Positions 1 to 12,841 of a DNA stretch of 64,000 nucleotides are shown piece after piece (position 1 is the first letter of the stretch; each line of letters starts with the position of its first letter). The stretch comes from Talinum fruticosum. Its lineage: Eukaryota > Streptophyta > Magnoliopsida > Caryophyllales > Talinaceae. The DNA is taken from the NCBI GenBank assembly GCA_021018815.1, contig JAITYX010000077.1, positions 1,451,501 through 1,515,500 of the forward strand, given 5' to 3'. The position numbers and the translations under genes are program-made. The notes beneath the pieces were generated by a model. The model did no database searches. It worked only from the letters and a program-made list of their open reading frames with translations, and was not told the origin of the DNA.

Positions 1-60
1 AAAACTAAATGTTGAAAAGAAATTCCAAGAGAACATAAATAGCAACTCAATTAGAAGAAT

Positions 61-180
61 ACACATACTAAGTTAAAATTTGTCTCTAACTAAACTAAGT
101 TTTTTAACATTCAAAGGGGATTTAAAATATAAGTTAAAATAAGCTTAACAATAACCAAGTTTCTAATATTTCAAAGGGGA
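61..180. repeat. 60-bp imperfect tandem duplication
   Basis: Bases 61-120 and 121-180 align at an offset of exactly 60. Both contain AAGTTAAAAT near the start, and both end with a run containing TTCAAAGGGGA. They are clearly diverged in the middle, so the duplication is old. Confidence 0.6.
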
Positions 181-519
181 TGAAAAAATTAATTACAAAA
201 TATTTTAATGCAAGTCATAACAAAGACAGCATATAGAAGTTAGAACAATAGTATCAAACCGCCTCCCCTCCCCTTCTCTATTTGCATGACCATAGTCACC
301 AATTCTCCTCAAACATTTGTTGCAGCGGCCACACTAATTTCCACTACAACCACACTCATTTCCAGTGGAGAGAGAGAGTTAATTAACTGGAGTGAAAGGG
401 TGGGGAGAGAGAGTTCAGAGGAGGGAGATAGAGAGGGATGTCCTACATTTGAGGGGTGACGTAAGGAGGGGTTTTGAGGAATAGAGACAGTTTTGGGGAG
501 GGGGTAATCCTTGACCCTC

Positions 520-2100
520 CGATCAATTAATGAATAGCTAAACCGAGGTTGAAATCCCTACACTATATAATCTATTACCCGAGAGTATAAAACGCGTAAT
601 TAAGCTACACTAACTAAACCCTTCAAGCAATCAAGTCCAGCATCCGCAACACACAACTAATTACACATTAAACACAGAAAACCTATATTTCGCATTCTAG
701 AATTCCAATATATTAACCTTAGTGTCCAAATTCACATTGCTCCTTCCCGCACATGAGAAGATTCGACAAACCACAACAAAAACAAACTAAAAACAAAGAA
801 ATAAGAGAGAGACTGAGATACATGCCTGGAGATGAAGCAAATCCGAGATTAACTTGAAGGAAGATCGAATATAAAGGCTCGGATTGCCTTGAAATTGCAT
901 AAAACCATCAACATAAAGTAGATCCGAATCCTCATCGTCACCAATTTCACTTGAAGGAGGAAGAGCCGAAAGGCAAGAACACCAAATGGAAGCATGAGAG
1001 GATGAGTGGCTATGGTGAGGGAGGAAAATCAAAATCAAAATATGCTTTTGATTCCCCAAATCATCTCCCACATGACCAAAATCGGATCATGAAGAAGGAG
1101 CACATCTAGCACTGAGAAAAACCCATCCAGGTCTCATAGAAGTAGATGAAACCCAGAAATTAAAAACGGAGAAAGCAATCCAGAAACTTTGAAAACAAAT
1201 TGTCAAGTAGTAATAACGATGGTAGCGGAGATCGGTAATCTCCCTGCTGAACCACCAACAGACCAAAATAAGTGGAAAAATATCCTTACTCGGTTGGAAA
1301 ATTGATCCGTAATGACTTAATCCCGCCAAAGCACGTAACAAAGCATATGAAGGAAGGAACCAATTACACAGGGTAGCGACACGGCTAGTCTTTGCACGAA
1401 ACATAATGTGCATTTGAGAAAGAAAAGTGAATCCACATCTAGAACCTTGAGGACGGTTAACAACGAAATCGGCGAAGAGCTTCTCAGCCGAGACAAGCTC
1501 TCGGTTCACCAACCCCTGCTCACTTATTGCCGGAAATCAGCTTGGTGGCAGCGACAGCCACGCCTACCGCCCAGCCCGGGAGGCGGTCGGCCACCCACAC
1601 AAAGAGAGCCGGACGAGTGTGAGAGAGAGAAAGGGCGCCAACGACTACACACCGGCGACCACCCGCCTAGAAGTCGGTCGACCACCGAGCAGGTGAGTGA
1701 GAGAGAGAGTGAGCGAGAGAGATAGAGACGGACGAGAGAGAGCAAGCGGGAAAGATAGAGGGAGACATGGGGGCGGGGAGATGAGAGAGATAATGGGGAG
1801 AGACATTGTGGAGATGAGAATGAAGGGAATAGGTGGGGGGCAGGGGAGAACCGTAAAAAGAATTTGAGGGGAGAGAGGGGATAGCGTGAAGGGGCGGGGG
1901 AATACAACTATCAAAAATAAACTGCAGAGAGAATGCAATGAACGTGGGATTAACGAGTAAGAGGAGAGAGAGGGTTGAGTTAACAAAAAAAATTAAGGGT
2001 TAAGATCTATCAGAAAATTTAATCAAAGGCTGTAAATTACTTTCACCCCTACAATTAAGGGAGAGATGCAAACCCAACTTTGCTTTTATATATTAATAGA
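520..2100 (-). mobile_element. Probable non-autonomous Helitron (minus orientation), 3' end not found
   Basis: Read on the minus strand, the sequence from 2100 begins TCTATTAATATATAAAAGC and follows an A at 2101. This matches the plant Helitron pattern of a 5' TC terminus with an AT-rich start inserted at an A|T site. Inside, 1520-2000 is very CT-rich on the minus strand, like a captured promoter or 5' UTR, and open frames follow at 1087-1512 and 787-1071 on the minus strand that I do not recognise. No RepHel coding region is present. I could not find the expected CTRR terminus with its hairpin, so the lower boundary is a guess. A decayed gene fragment unrelated to Helitrons is the alternative. 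Confidence 0.35.
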
Positions 2101-2922
2101 TATGACAAAGTAATATAATTATTGCGCCTCAGAATCTCCTTAGTATTTTCTGTACAATGGGGTCCGGGTGCTTAGCTTCATTATCTTCCATCTTTGGTGT
2201 CATGACAATTACATTAAACAATCCGGTTAACAAAGTGGCCCCTTCTTCTTCCATGCATTTTTAAATTGTGAAAATTTGAAAACAGAATGTGAAAATTTGA
2301 TGATCTTCAAAGTGTCCTAGTTCACCTAGCTGGATATTATTACCATTTCTCTAATTGAAGTGGCCATAAGACTGGTGTTCCATCTTTCCTTCACTCCAGC
2401 TTCATCCACAAGAACCTAGTCTTCTTAGTCCTAAATGCATCGTGCATAGGTTTCTTGTTCTCTTGTCCCCCAAATTGTATGCTTCTTTTCTCCTTTCTCT
2501 CTGGTTTTCGTATGAGTTTCCATACATTCTAAAATTTGGTTCTTCCATCTTTGCTTTCTCTCTGGTTTTCTTGGACCTTGTCATTTGACCACCATGCTCC
2601 TTTTCTTGCTCTACTGCATCCTGACACTCCCAGAACTAGCTGACGGATAAACTCTGCTACTACGTTCCACACATTACATTAGCATGCCATTCTGTGCACT
2701 CATACTGTGTCCTAACCTCTCAAAATTTTGATGCATTTTCAGTTGTCAAATTCCACATATAATCCTCTCTGACATGCATTTTCATTTGAGAGACTAAATG
2801 ATGATAAATATTGCTTGTAACATAAAATAATGTACTTTGTTCTTTCTTGTGTACTTTCTACTAGAGTCTGAGCATCTTTTCACCTATAATAAAACTAAAC
2901 TATCGTAGCTGATATTTTGCAG

Positions 2923-5900
2923 GTGGTCCAGCAGTTGGAGACATAAGATCAAGATGTTTAAGGCTGGCTGACCAAAGTACCGAAGAAGCTCTTGCTGTTA
3001 AACGATTGTTGGGTCACCGATTGCCTCTACAAGCAAACAAGGCAAAATCAGAATGGTATGATGGCTTATTGTTCGACAGAATAATTGGCTTCAGTGCATG
3101 TTGTTTCCCTTGTTATTATTCCCCCCTACGGACTCTATTCATAAAAGTTAAAATTTCTTCTGTTCAGTTTATTTTGGCATACAACAAAAAATAACATCCT
3201 ATTTACAAAAGTGGAGAGAGAGGACAAATCATTTAATTTTTTTAAGTTTCATGGGAATAAGGAAGAATTTACCACCATTAAATTTTTTTGGTACATTCTT
3301 GTTAAAAAACACGGAGTGGGGTTGACTAATATTTCGGCATATCTTTGCCAATACTATGTTTGCTAGCTCTGGTAGTGATTCCTTCATTGTGAATTGCAAC
3401 CGGAGATGATTTTTTGTTTCATGACAAGCGTTACTATCTCAGATAAAGGTTCTGTTCTTACATTAGGTAAATTTAGACCCGGGCCTTCTTACAATTAAGT
3501 ACATAAGATCATAGCCTTCGTGTTACCTCTATTATGACCTCATCATCAATATTTTTTTATGCATTTTAATATTTTGAAATTGAGTGTTGGGCTATCTTTA
3601 TATAATTTTTTCGTGATGGTCTTATGAAGTTGTCTGCACCTTTGTTACGCCCCTCTAAGCTGTCCTCTCTTTTCTATGAAGTAATAGGCAGCCAACAGAG
3701 GTCTACCGTACCTAGCTTCTTTGTAATTCTGCAATTCAGGGTAATTCTGCTACCTTGGAGCCCCCACGCCTTGCCTTGCTGGGACCTTTTTTTTTAAAGG
3801 GACCGGGGGGTTGCATTTGATGTTCTCATGAATCTTACTCCTAAATTATCTCATTTACTTGCTTGGTAATTTTGCGGGGTTTTCTTTATTAATGTTATTC
3901 TGAAATGATCTCATGTATCTGCTAGGTGATTCTGTAATGGGAGTATTGAATATGCTCAGTTGAGAATTTGACAGGTATGACATTGTGGAAGGGGAGCACC
4001 CTCTTTGGAAGGAAGTATCAATTCCATACCGGGAAACAATTCGGGCTTTTTAGTTTACTTTCAGCAACAGGTATAAAATTAAATGCCCAGTAGTACAAAA
4101 TCTTGTTCAAAATTTTGATTTGATCTTAGAGGTTGGCAGAGTCCTCCCCAGGAATTTTGTCGATGAATATTGGTTGTTCTGCATTCTATTTTCAAAACAA
4201 TTTTTCCTTAAATTTAACCTTCTTAAGAACTTTTAACATATGAAGTTTGAACACATAGCTTACCTGTTTTTCTTTTTACCAAGGGGTTTGAAATCACATG
4301 ATCTGCTACATCTTTTGCCTTCTTCTGAAATTAAAGGGAATAACTTCCATCATATTTATCCAAATGATGTCATGGTGTTAGGTTTACAGTTACAATGGTG
4401 ATGAACTCTTGTGCTTCATCCAATCTGACTGAAGGAAGACTTCCCTTTGAAATGATATCTACATAAAAGGATGTTCTAATTTCTAAAATTGATAGTTATA
4501 TAATATCAAATATGAATGCTAATGATCATACTGATTTTAATATAAACCTTGGTAATGATGGTAACATTAGAAGTAAGTAATACCAATGACTACAAAAGTA
4601 AATCTTAGAACTGATGGTATGCCTTTCTTTTGGCTAACATTTTTCCCCAACATGTCATATCCTTTCCCATCCTGTACCATCCTTCTTATGTTGTACCGTT
4701 TTATGTGTTTATTTTGTTGATATTAAGTCCTTTGACGTAATATATTGCTTGGTTTTTCTTCTTCTTAATTGAATCAATCTTGTTATCATCCTTGTCTAAG
4801 AGATGTTCCCCCCCTTCATATTTGGATGGATGGGTTGCAGGGTATAGGCTAGACTATCAATGTAACGGCCAAAATATTCACAGAGATTCCTTAATGGGGG
4901 AGTTTTTTTTCCGTTTTTGCCTTTTGTTTGGGGCGAGGGGGCAAATGGGGAGACCTTCTCCCAAGTGTCCCTAGTGGTATTCAACCTCAACTGCGGTTTG
5001 AAAATGTTAGTTGAATCTCTTCTGCATATGGGTCTGTGTTTGTTATAATTGACTACTTGTTTCATATCTGTGCAGTACCACTGCCTGCGTCACAGTTTTC
5101 AAGTTGCAACTAATGAAAAATATTTGCATGATTTTTTCGTGCAATCAATCATATTTCCGATTGCTAAAATGTATGAAGGTTGTTACTTTTGTGATATATT
5201 TTTGTTTTTTTCATACAGATTCTCATGAGAGCTCAAGATAAGTTTTGTTTCAGCAATGGCAGGTACAAGTTTGCCTTTCCATTAAACACTTGAGTTCCAT
5301 TGTGCTGAATCGTAGGGATTGGATAGTACGTAGGGTAGATATCTGCAATGTTGTTGCAAGTGCCGGATAATCAGCCGTCATCAGGTCCAAAACTTAGAAG
5401 CAGAATATGCAGATCACCCTATATTGAGATGCTTATGAATTATGATTAGTTACTGTGTCCGTGAATGATGAATGTTTTGAAGAAACTGCTCTTCTTCTGC
5501 AGTCCTATCCTCAGACTTCTAGTAAAATAATGTTTTCTATTTTTTAAAAGGACTCCTTTTTATGTTTCTTTTTTTTTTTGGTTAATTGTTTAAAATTTGG
5601 TCGATAAATTAATCAAATCTGGCTTCCCTCATTCCAGTAGCATGATAAAGCATGATTTCTTGAGAAATGCATGACAGTATCTACAATCAATTTTATCTTG
5701 ATATCATTGTATGAATTCTTGTTTTGCACTCGTGGACAGTGTTTTAATTTGCAGTCCTTAATGCTACACTCTATTTCAATCTACTGCAATTCTTTGGTGA
5801 TTGCCTTTAATAAATCAAGCTGATGGTTTCAACCATAAATTGCACGGCTTGAACATAATTGTAAGATTGTAAAAGAAATGCAGAAAAAAAGTCAAAGGTT

Positions 5901-8900
5901 GATTTTCATTGTGGTAGACAACATTTTGAAGGAAATGCAAAGTCAACAATGGACTTAGATCCTTGTACAATTGTCCCTAGTGTACATGGAGATGCTACTA
6001 TTATTGGCTTTTATAAAAGTTGCGTGGTCTTTAGATTCATTTCCTACATGATTATTCTAGTCTTAGCCGTTAGCAGTTCAAGGTCACAGTTTTTTTACTG
6101 ACTGCCTTTTCTTTTTCTGCAGCATTGGAAATTTTTCTTCGCTGGAGCGCGTACATTCTTTCAGTCACTGGAAGCTGCAATATTTTTATTTTCACGTGTT
6201 TCAGATATTCCTAAAGAAAGTCTTGTTCTCCCAGTTATTTCCACGAATGACAGACTAACTCTGGGGTGTGAGCTGTGGGTATGGATCTCAATTTACTTTT
6301 AGTCAACCACTTTATGTGCCCCACAGTGTGTGAGGAGCTATATACTTCATTCATTGTCATGTTCTTTAATTTCTTAATGGAGGTTGTCTGACCATATATT
6401 TAACATTTGTGAAATTTCCTTTATTTTGCATGCATGTATGCAATTTTTCTCTTTGGGTGGTTTTTTTTTGTTTTTTTTTTGTTGGGGGGTTCTTCCCTTG
6501 AGATGGATGTAGTGAGTGGGTCCTAGTATTAGTTCCAGGTATTCCACTTTCATAACTTCAACCTGATGCTTTTGAGAGAATTGGAGAAAGATGAAACTTG
6601 TTAATCATGGTATCTTGCTTTTTCACTGGCTTCCCTCATCGCCTTTTTTATTCCTTTCCAGTTACCCACTTCTTTCATCGTGGTTTATTGAGATAGCTAT
6701 GGTGAGTGGGTTCTAGCATTAGTTTCAGGTGTTCCATCTTCATGAGAACAACTTGATGCTTTTGAGAGATTTGGTCAAAGATGAAACTTATTAATCATGC
6801 TGTGACCTGTGAGGACAAAAGGCAAAGGGAAGGGATCTCTCAAAGAACGCAATCACACAATCTATTACTATGCCAGAAATAGATCAAGGGCCCATCTCAA
6901 ATACTTGATTGCCCATCATAATTTTGCTTGGTTTGGATGAAGTATATTTGCCATTTTTGTTGTACAGTGTCGTTGAGAAGAGGATCTCAAGTCTATTGTC
7001 TTGGTTAATGAACTTGGTTCCTTGTGTATGAGATTGCTTTCTTCTATTGTGGAAAATGTAGCTGGACTTTGTGTTTTGATTGATCTTAGCAGTTTACTTA
7101 TATATGGAAATTTCCTTATTCTGAAACAATGCTAAAAATTTGGTATTAGGATGGACGTATTATTCGTGGTCAGAATGAAATCTCTCATCCAACCAATGGA
7201 TCAGAGCCTATCAATAAGGTATTCAGTTCACTTCTCAGAATATCTGGTTTCTGCGTGGATTAATCAGGATTAAGATTTCAGGCTGTATCTATGTAATTGT
7301 TTTATATTCTACTTTTCGGAAAATTGGCAAGTTTCTGTTGTACGTGCTAAAGTCTAGGCTTTGGATTATTTTGTCCATGTTGTGTGTCATCTGTGTCTAA
7401 CTGTTTCATCAGTAAACTAAATAGTTCAAGAACATTTGTCCTGGTACAGGTTTCTACTTCAGGAATCCTGCCTTTTAAGCTCTTTTTCCAATTTATTGGG
7501 GGATGTCGCCGAGGTCATTTACTTTAATGCTTTGAACAGAACATACAACCCCAAAATTGGTTAGGCAAAACTATTGCTTGAATGCTGATCTAAAATTGAA
7601 TCTCACATAGTTATCTGAGCTAAGTAATTTGCCCTTGTAATCGTGTGTGAAATAACCCAAATCATTATCTATCGATTATCACATTTGATCTAGTAAGGAT
7701 TCAAAATGCTGTTTCGGTTATGGTATAGAAAAATCACTCTAATGCGGTGGTCGCGTTGCATATAGCGGTCGTCGCAGGGTGAAATTACAGTTCGCTCAAC
7801 TTCATAACCTTTTCGATGTGGCCGTTTTGCTGCAGAACAGCCGCAGTTTGAATCCACAGTATCTGCACTGTTGGTTATACAAATTGCAAATAACTTGAGA
7901 GAAATTCATTACATAGAAGTCAGGATCCCTTGAAAACCTGTACTTCAGGATATCAGTGGAGGATTGAATATTTGGCACAACTGTCTGTACAATATAATCA
8001 TCCAAATTATTTTGAATTTATTCTTGTAGTTGAGTATTTCATCTGAAAGTAATTGGGTAATTGGATCAAAACTAAAGTCCAGTGAAAATTGTTTCATGTT
8101 TTAAACGTCGTCAAGTTGTCATTTTCTCAGCTTTGGTCCTTTTGTGAATAGTGTAGAACTTCTACACAAGATCTGCCATCAAGAATGAAGCGGGTTTTCT
8201 ACATGTCAAGTGAAGGATGTAATTTATTGCATGAGGTAATCATCACCCCTTCTTGCTTTTGCATGATGTCTGCTTGTTAAATGTAACATCTTTGTTGGTG
8301 CACGGTTATGGACTTAGCTGTGATATGTCTCATTTGTATCTTTAATATTTTTTGAAGTTGTTCAATCCTTCTAGACAAATACCCTACGTAAAAAGAGAAG
8401 AAAAAGGCTTACCCTATCATCAATGTATATACTGTTGTATGCGTGCATTAGAATGAAACTGGCTTTCATTTTTCATCTGTTGTCTGCGTGCATTAGAATG
8501 AAACTGGCTTTCACTTTTCATCTCATGTTCATATTCAAGCAGATATCTCTCTTGAAGGAGTGATGGCAAATAACCTTATTTGTGATGTTAACTTAACATT
8601 TGAGCAGGTCTTCCCTATGCCCAATCCAGCTGTCTTGGACCAGTTACAAAGTGTTGACTGCATTGTCTATGCCATGGGTTCCCTTTTTACTTCCATCTGC
8701 CCTTCACTGGTAAACATCTCAATTATCACATGAATGTGAAAGCTTTATGTTTGGCATCATTGTCAATATTTACGCGGAAATTCTGGACTCTTAGTATACA
8801 TTCAGAAGTAGTTCATGCACCATGCAAGTATGTTGAGAATTGGAACTTCACCTCATAGTTCATACTTTTTGTCTTACTGAAAACCATCAAGATATCAGGA

Positions 8901-11900
8901 GTTTTTACTGGTTTTTGGTAATCTGTTTGTTGTGTTGATTTCTATTCTATCAGTTTTTACTTGTACCCCAAAGTTGGGAATGATGCATGTCATCTTTTGA
9001 AAAGTCCTTTTTCTTCCTTTTTGCTTTCTTTTGAATAGTATAACTTGTAAGTAGCAGTAAAACATGATTCATTGGTCATCATGCTATTCCCTGCCTCTTT
9101 TACAACATATTTTGCTTATAAGCCTCTAATAATTCAGGGCCTATGGCATCCTGGATGGTCAATTCTAGATGGAGATAATACATTTAGTGCACTCATATAT
9201 GTGCTTCACCAGATTGACCATTAGATGTTTAAACGTTATTAGGCTACTGGGTGAGTATGAAGAAATGGGAGAAGTTTAAGGATATAGAGAGATTCTGCTA
9301 TAGGGGGAAAATGGAGGCAGGGGAGATATTGAGGAGGATCGAAAGGAGAGGATAACATTATGAGGCAGTCTCAGTTCTAACTTAGCAAGGGGCAGTTGGT
9401 TTGGATTCAGAAAGTGACTGGATTTATCAGGTGAATAATCTCTGGATGACTCTTCCTTGCCATCTTCTGATCTTGTTGCTGAAGTTTGCATTCAAAATAA
9501 ATGAATCAGTGACAGAATAAAGCACAAATCCTGAAAGGCTGGCAACAACAGTATCACAAATGAATAAACTGTTGTTTTGGTTTGATTTTTCTTTTTGGTA
9601 TTTTGGACGATCCAGCATCAATGACTAGGGGTCATGCATCTGTCCTTTACTCTCATTTAACTTAAGCCATGTTGATGTTTGTTCCTTTAGGGGTGAAATT
9701 ATATTTTGCAATTTGAGTCTTTCTTATGCATCAATTTCATCTTGTAAACCTTGTTATGATCAAATTATAATGGGATACCACACAATCAACTTGGTAAGCC
9801 ACAATTGTCAGCAAAAGTTGAAACTGCGTTATCTATCTGCAAGAGGATCAAGATTCCTGTGTTTATGGCTGTGCTGGTAATATGGACCTCACTGTGGTTT
9901 TATTCGTGATGTTACAGGATAATTGATTCTTCATTTATTATTGCTTTTTTGGCTGAGAATAATTCTGGTTTCTGTTCCATCATGTACTTTTCACAGTGTA
10001 CATTATTGCAATAATTCTCTTTGTGCAACACCTCTGCCGATCAGCTCTCTAATACTGGGCAATATTTTCCCCAGGTTTTAACTGGAATTGGAGAAACGAT
10101 TTCTTCGAGGACTTGTTCAAAGGTACTCTTCTTTCAACTTGACATCGCTCAAAATTGCTTGTGTTTCATCCCTGAGTTCTACATTGGAGCATTTGCAGTG
10201 CCTCCTTTAGCTATTAGATTGCCTCTTGTGGAGATTGTTATTAGTTTTTGCTAGCAGTGAACTACTGCTTCGTAGATGAACATATCGATGTTGTTGTCTT
10301 AATGCAGATACTTTTGTTGAATGGTACACATGATAGAGAAACTAGTGGATTCTCTGCTTCATGCTTTGTGACCGCAATCACAGATGCTCTGAATAGAACA
10401 TATGGAAATCCCAGCAATAGTCTCACCAACCCAGTAAGTGAATGTTTCTGCAACATTTTTGTATTCTTTTTTTCCCTCGATATATTATTGGCATTTCAAC
10501 TGATGACATTTTAACCTTTTGGCAAGCTCATGTGCTGCCTTCTTTCTTTTCATGCTTGTTGCAATTGTCAGGAACTAGCTTTCTTCGTGAAAGTAAGGAA
10601 GATAGTATATGAGTTTCATCTCTGGTGTCTAGATTAGGCTAAAAAATTGACAGTCACATTACTGGTGTAATAAAAATGGAGCTATATCATATTAGTTGTT
10701 CTTGATGGATTGATAAGACAAAAATACATAGAGAAGTGAGTGAACTAGAGAGCTGAGGTGGTACAATTTCATCTATTCACAATTCAATGCAATGATCCTG
10801 TCTTCTGATGTTTCTTGCATATACCAATTTGAGGCATATACCTTGAAATCACTCAGCAGGCATTGACAGGAAATGCCACTTTCACCTTGTGTTTTTCATG
10901 CACTAGATCAAAGCAATCGATTTGCCTGAAAGGAAAATCTATTAACATGAGAGCACAAACAGTCAATTAACTCAATATTCATAAGGTATAAGATTTTTCA
11001 AAACCATTTATTTGAAAGAGAGCTTGTAAAACAGTTATGAGATTTTCCTTTTTCTTTTGCTTTTGTAAGAGTAAAAACAAGTATACAACGAGTTGAACTT
11101 GAACTGGACTGTGCAATTTCCATAGTCATATGATATGCTCATCAGCCGGTGTTGGTCAATGAATATAATTGACTATTTGATTGCCAATATCTTAAAATAA
11201 TTTCTATGTCCTCCCCTTGCATCTTGCTCATCCCTTTTCTGCAAGTGTGTTTATTTCTGATCTGAACTTTAGCTATATTTATTTCAAATGCTATTCATGT
11301 GCTTTTCAAATGCTTTCTGGGAACTTACTGGATTTTGCAAATTTTTGCCAATTTGTTCAATACCATTGTTTGTGTGATGATGATTTCTCACATTCACCCA
11401 TTTGAGAAGCACCCCTTGATGTTGTTTAACTAAAAGCAAAGACCAGGATATCCTCACAGCAGTTGCTGTGAATAGCTTGCCAAGCACCTACACTACAATG
11501 CTTGACAATCACAAGGAAATAGCTCATAGTAGCTGCTCCGGCAGCTTAAGCAACCCCCAATGTGGAGATTCCAATTTGCAAATTGAAACATGTTTATTAT
11601 CCTGGTATTCTTATAAATTTAACTTTGCTTTACACCCCCCAAACAAAAAAAAGGTGGTCTCCTGTGAATTGATTGTTTTGGCTGCTTGTTAGATTTTATG
11701 GGGTGCGTTGCCTATATTTCATATGGTGTCGATTCTTGCTGAACTTTAGTTTGTTGTAATAGCAAAGAGACCTTGTCTTTGTGTTCAAACTCTGCAGACA
11801 ACCATTAATAATAATAACAGTATTAAATAGGATTCAGTTACACCACTGTGTTTGGGTGTTAAAATTGTTTGGTTGGTGTGAGAGAGATTGTTATGCCTAT

Positions 11901-12841
11901 TTAAGATATGAAAGAGGGGGCGGCAGGGTGCATGAAGTTGGATTTGTCTATATTTTTTTGGGAGACTTTGGGGTGTGGGGGCTCAGGAGACATGGGGAAG
12001 TTGTTCATATGACGTTGGTTCCCCCTCTTTCTGTCTTCCATTTTTCGGGTGATTCCTGGGTTACAAACTAACATTGTCATCTCATATATAAATCTTTAAA
12101 CATATTGAACTTTAATTCTTCTAGAAGTGAACGATAGAAATATATATATTTTTTCCCCTTTTGTGCAGCCTGATAAGTACATCAACACCATTTTTGTGCC
12201 AAGAAATGGTGAAATTCCAGTGGATTTGGATGTTTTAAGGAGCCAGGGAATCCATGTTGTGGTAAGTGTCCTTATTTGAGAATAGCATTTTTGTTGGTAT
12301 AGCATAGCAGCATGCTATGACATTTGCAGTATCCAGGTTCATGACTGGCAAGTTTAGGCTAGGACATTTTGGTAGACCTGGCAAAGTTGACCCAAATTCA
12401 TACTGACCCGACACCTGAAACAACTAACCCCTAAACCCAAATTGATTCAAACCGAGGCGAGCCCAACCCCAACGCTTTCTGCCAAAGTTATTTTTCTTTG
12501 CAAAATAAGCTTATTAGACCAAACATCAACTGACGTGAAGTTAACGTGAATCGATAATGACCCGACCTGAAACCGAAACCGATTCAAATCTTCCTGACTT
12601 GAAACCAAACCTAATCATCCATGTGTCAGATGTACATTTTGGTATTTACCAGTACTTGATACCAGCTTCCACATTATGATAGTTTCTTTTAAATCTCAGT
12701 TGAGATGCTTACTCTCTGTTTTAGCAGATAACTGTTGACTCCATACATGATCCCAAGGTTGGTATCATCTTCGACCCCAAGTCACTAATCCAAACCCTGG
12801 CGGACTTTCTAAAGAGAGAGCGCTTATGTGATGGAACATAA
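2923..12841 (+). CDS. CofD/YvcK-like (UPF0052) protein, 3' part, with two frame breaks
   Basis: Plant homologue of the 2-phospho-L-lactate transferase CofD / gluconeogenesis factor YvcK fold; its plant role is not established to my knowledge. Eleven exons have good GT/AG borders: 2923-3055, 3975-4070, 5219-5262, 6123-6278, 7150-7218, 8152-8235, 8608-8709, 10075-10122, 10308-10433, 12169-12261, 12728-12841 (TAA). Recognisable family blocks, in order, are GGPAVGDIRSRCLRL, KFCFSNGSIGN, VLPVISTNDRLTLGCEL, GRIIRGQNEISHP, RVFYMSSEGCNLLHE, DCIVYAMGSLFTS, ILLLNGTHDRETS, FVTAITDALNRTYG and a GIIFDPKSLI C-terminus. The N-terminal GGT-type nucleotide-binding part is missing from the window. Two breaks need explaining: the T run at 4047-4051 gives an in-frame TAG, and the T run at 6132-6136 shifts exon 6123-6278. 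Each is cured by one extra T. All exons from 7150 onward are clean, so sequence error is plausible; a young pseudogene is the alternative. Confidence 0.85.
4047..4051 (+). other. Frame break 1: five-T run, in-frame stop in CofD-like exon 2
   Basis: The codons before the run read TAC CGG GAA ACA ATT CGG GCT TTT and are followed by TAG. With six T in place of five, the frame continues as Leu-Val-Tyr-Phe-Gln-Gln-Gln up to the donor at 4071, as the family requires and in phase with the next exon. Confidence 0.8.
6132..6136 (+). other. Frame break 2: five-T run in CofD-like exon 4
   Basis: After Ile-Gly-Asn the family has aromatic residues followed by AGAR. The five-T run moves the frame, and a stop (TAA of GAC TAA) appears later in the exon. 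A sixth T restores the block up to VLPVISTNDRLTLGCEL and the phase at the 6278 donor. Confidence 0.75.
6501..6800 (+). repeat. Direct duplication of about 110 bp in a CofD-like intron
   Basis: Bases 6501-6610 and 6691-6800 are imperfect copies, offset by 190. Shared blocks include GTGAGTGGGT, GATGCTTTTGAGAGA and AAAGATGAAACTT. It lies in the intron between exons 6123-6278 and 7150-7218. Confidence 0.7.
8433..8522 (+). repeat. 45-bp tandem duplication in a CofD-like intron
   Basis: Units 8433-8477 and 8478-8522 are 45 bp each and differ at only two positions, so this duplication is recent. It lies in the intron between exons 8152-8235 and 8608-8709. Confidence 0.9.
12373..12634. mobile_element. 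hAT-type MITE with intact 8-bp target duplication
   Basis: The element starts TAGACCTGGCAAAG and ends CATGTGTCAGATGTA. The ends form imperfect inverted repeats, 9 of the first 13 positions pairing. It is flanked on both sides by the identical 8-bp direct repeat CATTTTGG (12365-12372 and 12635-12642), the duplication length typical of hAT transposons. It is 262 bp long, has no coding capacity and is rich in GACCCGA/AAACC words. It sits in the last intron of the CofD-like gene. Relatives occur at 18517, 27770 and 35286. Confidence 0.8.

Larger units (their letters stand above)
1..2922. other. Upstream or intronic sequence before the first visible CofD-like exon
   Basis: No exon of the CofD-like gene could be found here, although the family needs an N-terminal nucleotide-binding part before the first visible exon at 2923. 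That part is therefore left of the window (which makes this an intron of more than 2.9 kb) or lost. The stretch holds a 60-bp imperfect tandem duplication (61-180), GA-rich low-complexity DNA and a probable Helitron ending at 2100. The part from 2101 to 2922 is T-rich and looks like ordinary plant intron, with a pyrimidine tract and a TTTTGCAG acceptor just before 2923. Confidence 0.55.

Noticed and set aside
1408..1986. Arg/Glu- or Ser/Leu-rich frames in the GA/CT-rich block.
   Set aside because: Low-complexity translation of GAGA-type DNA without a start context or family match.
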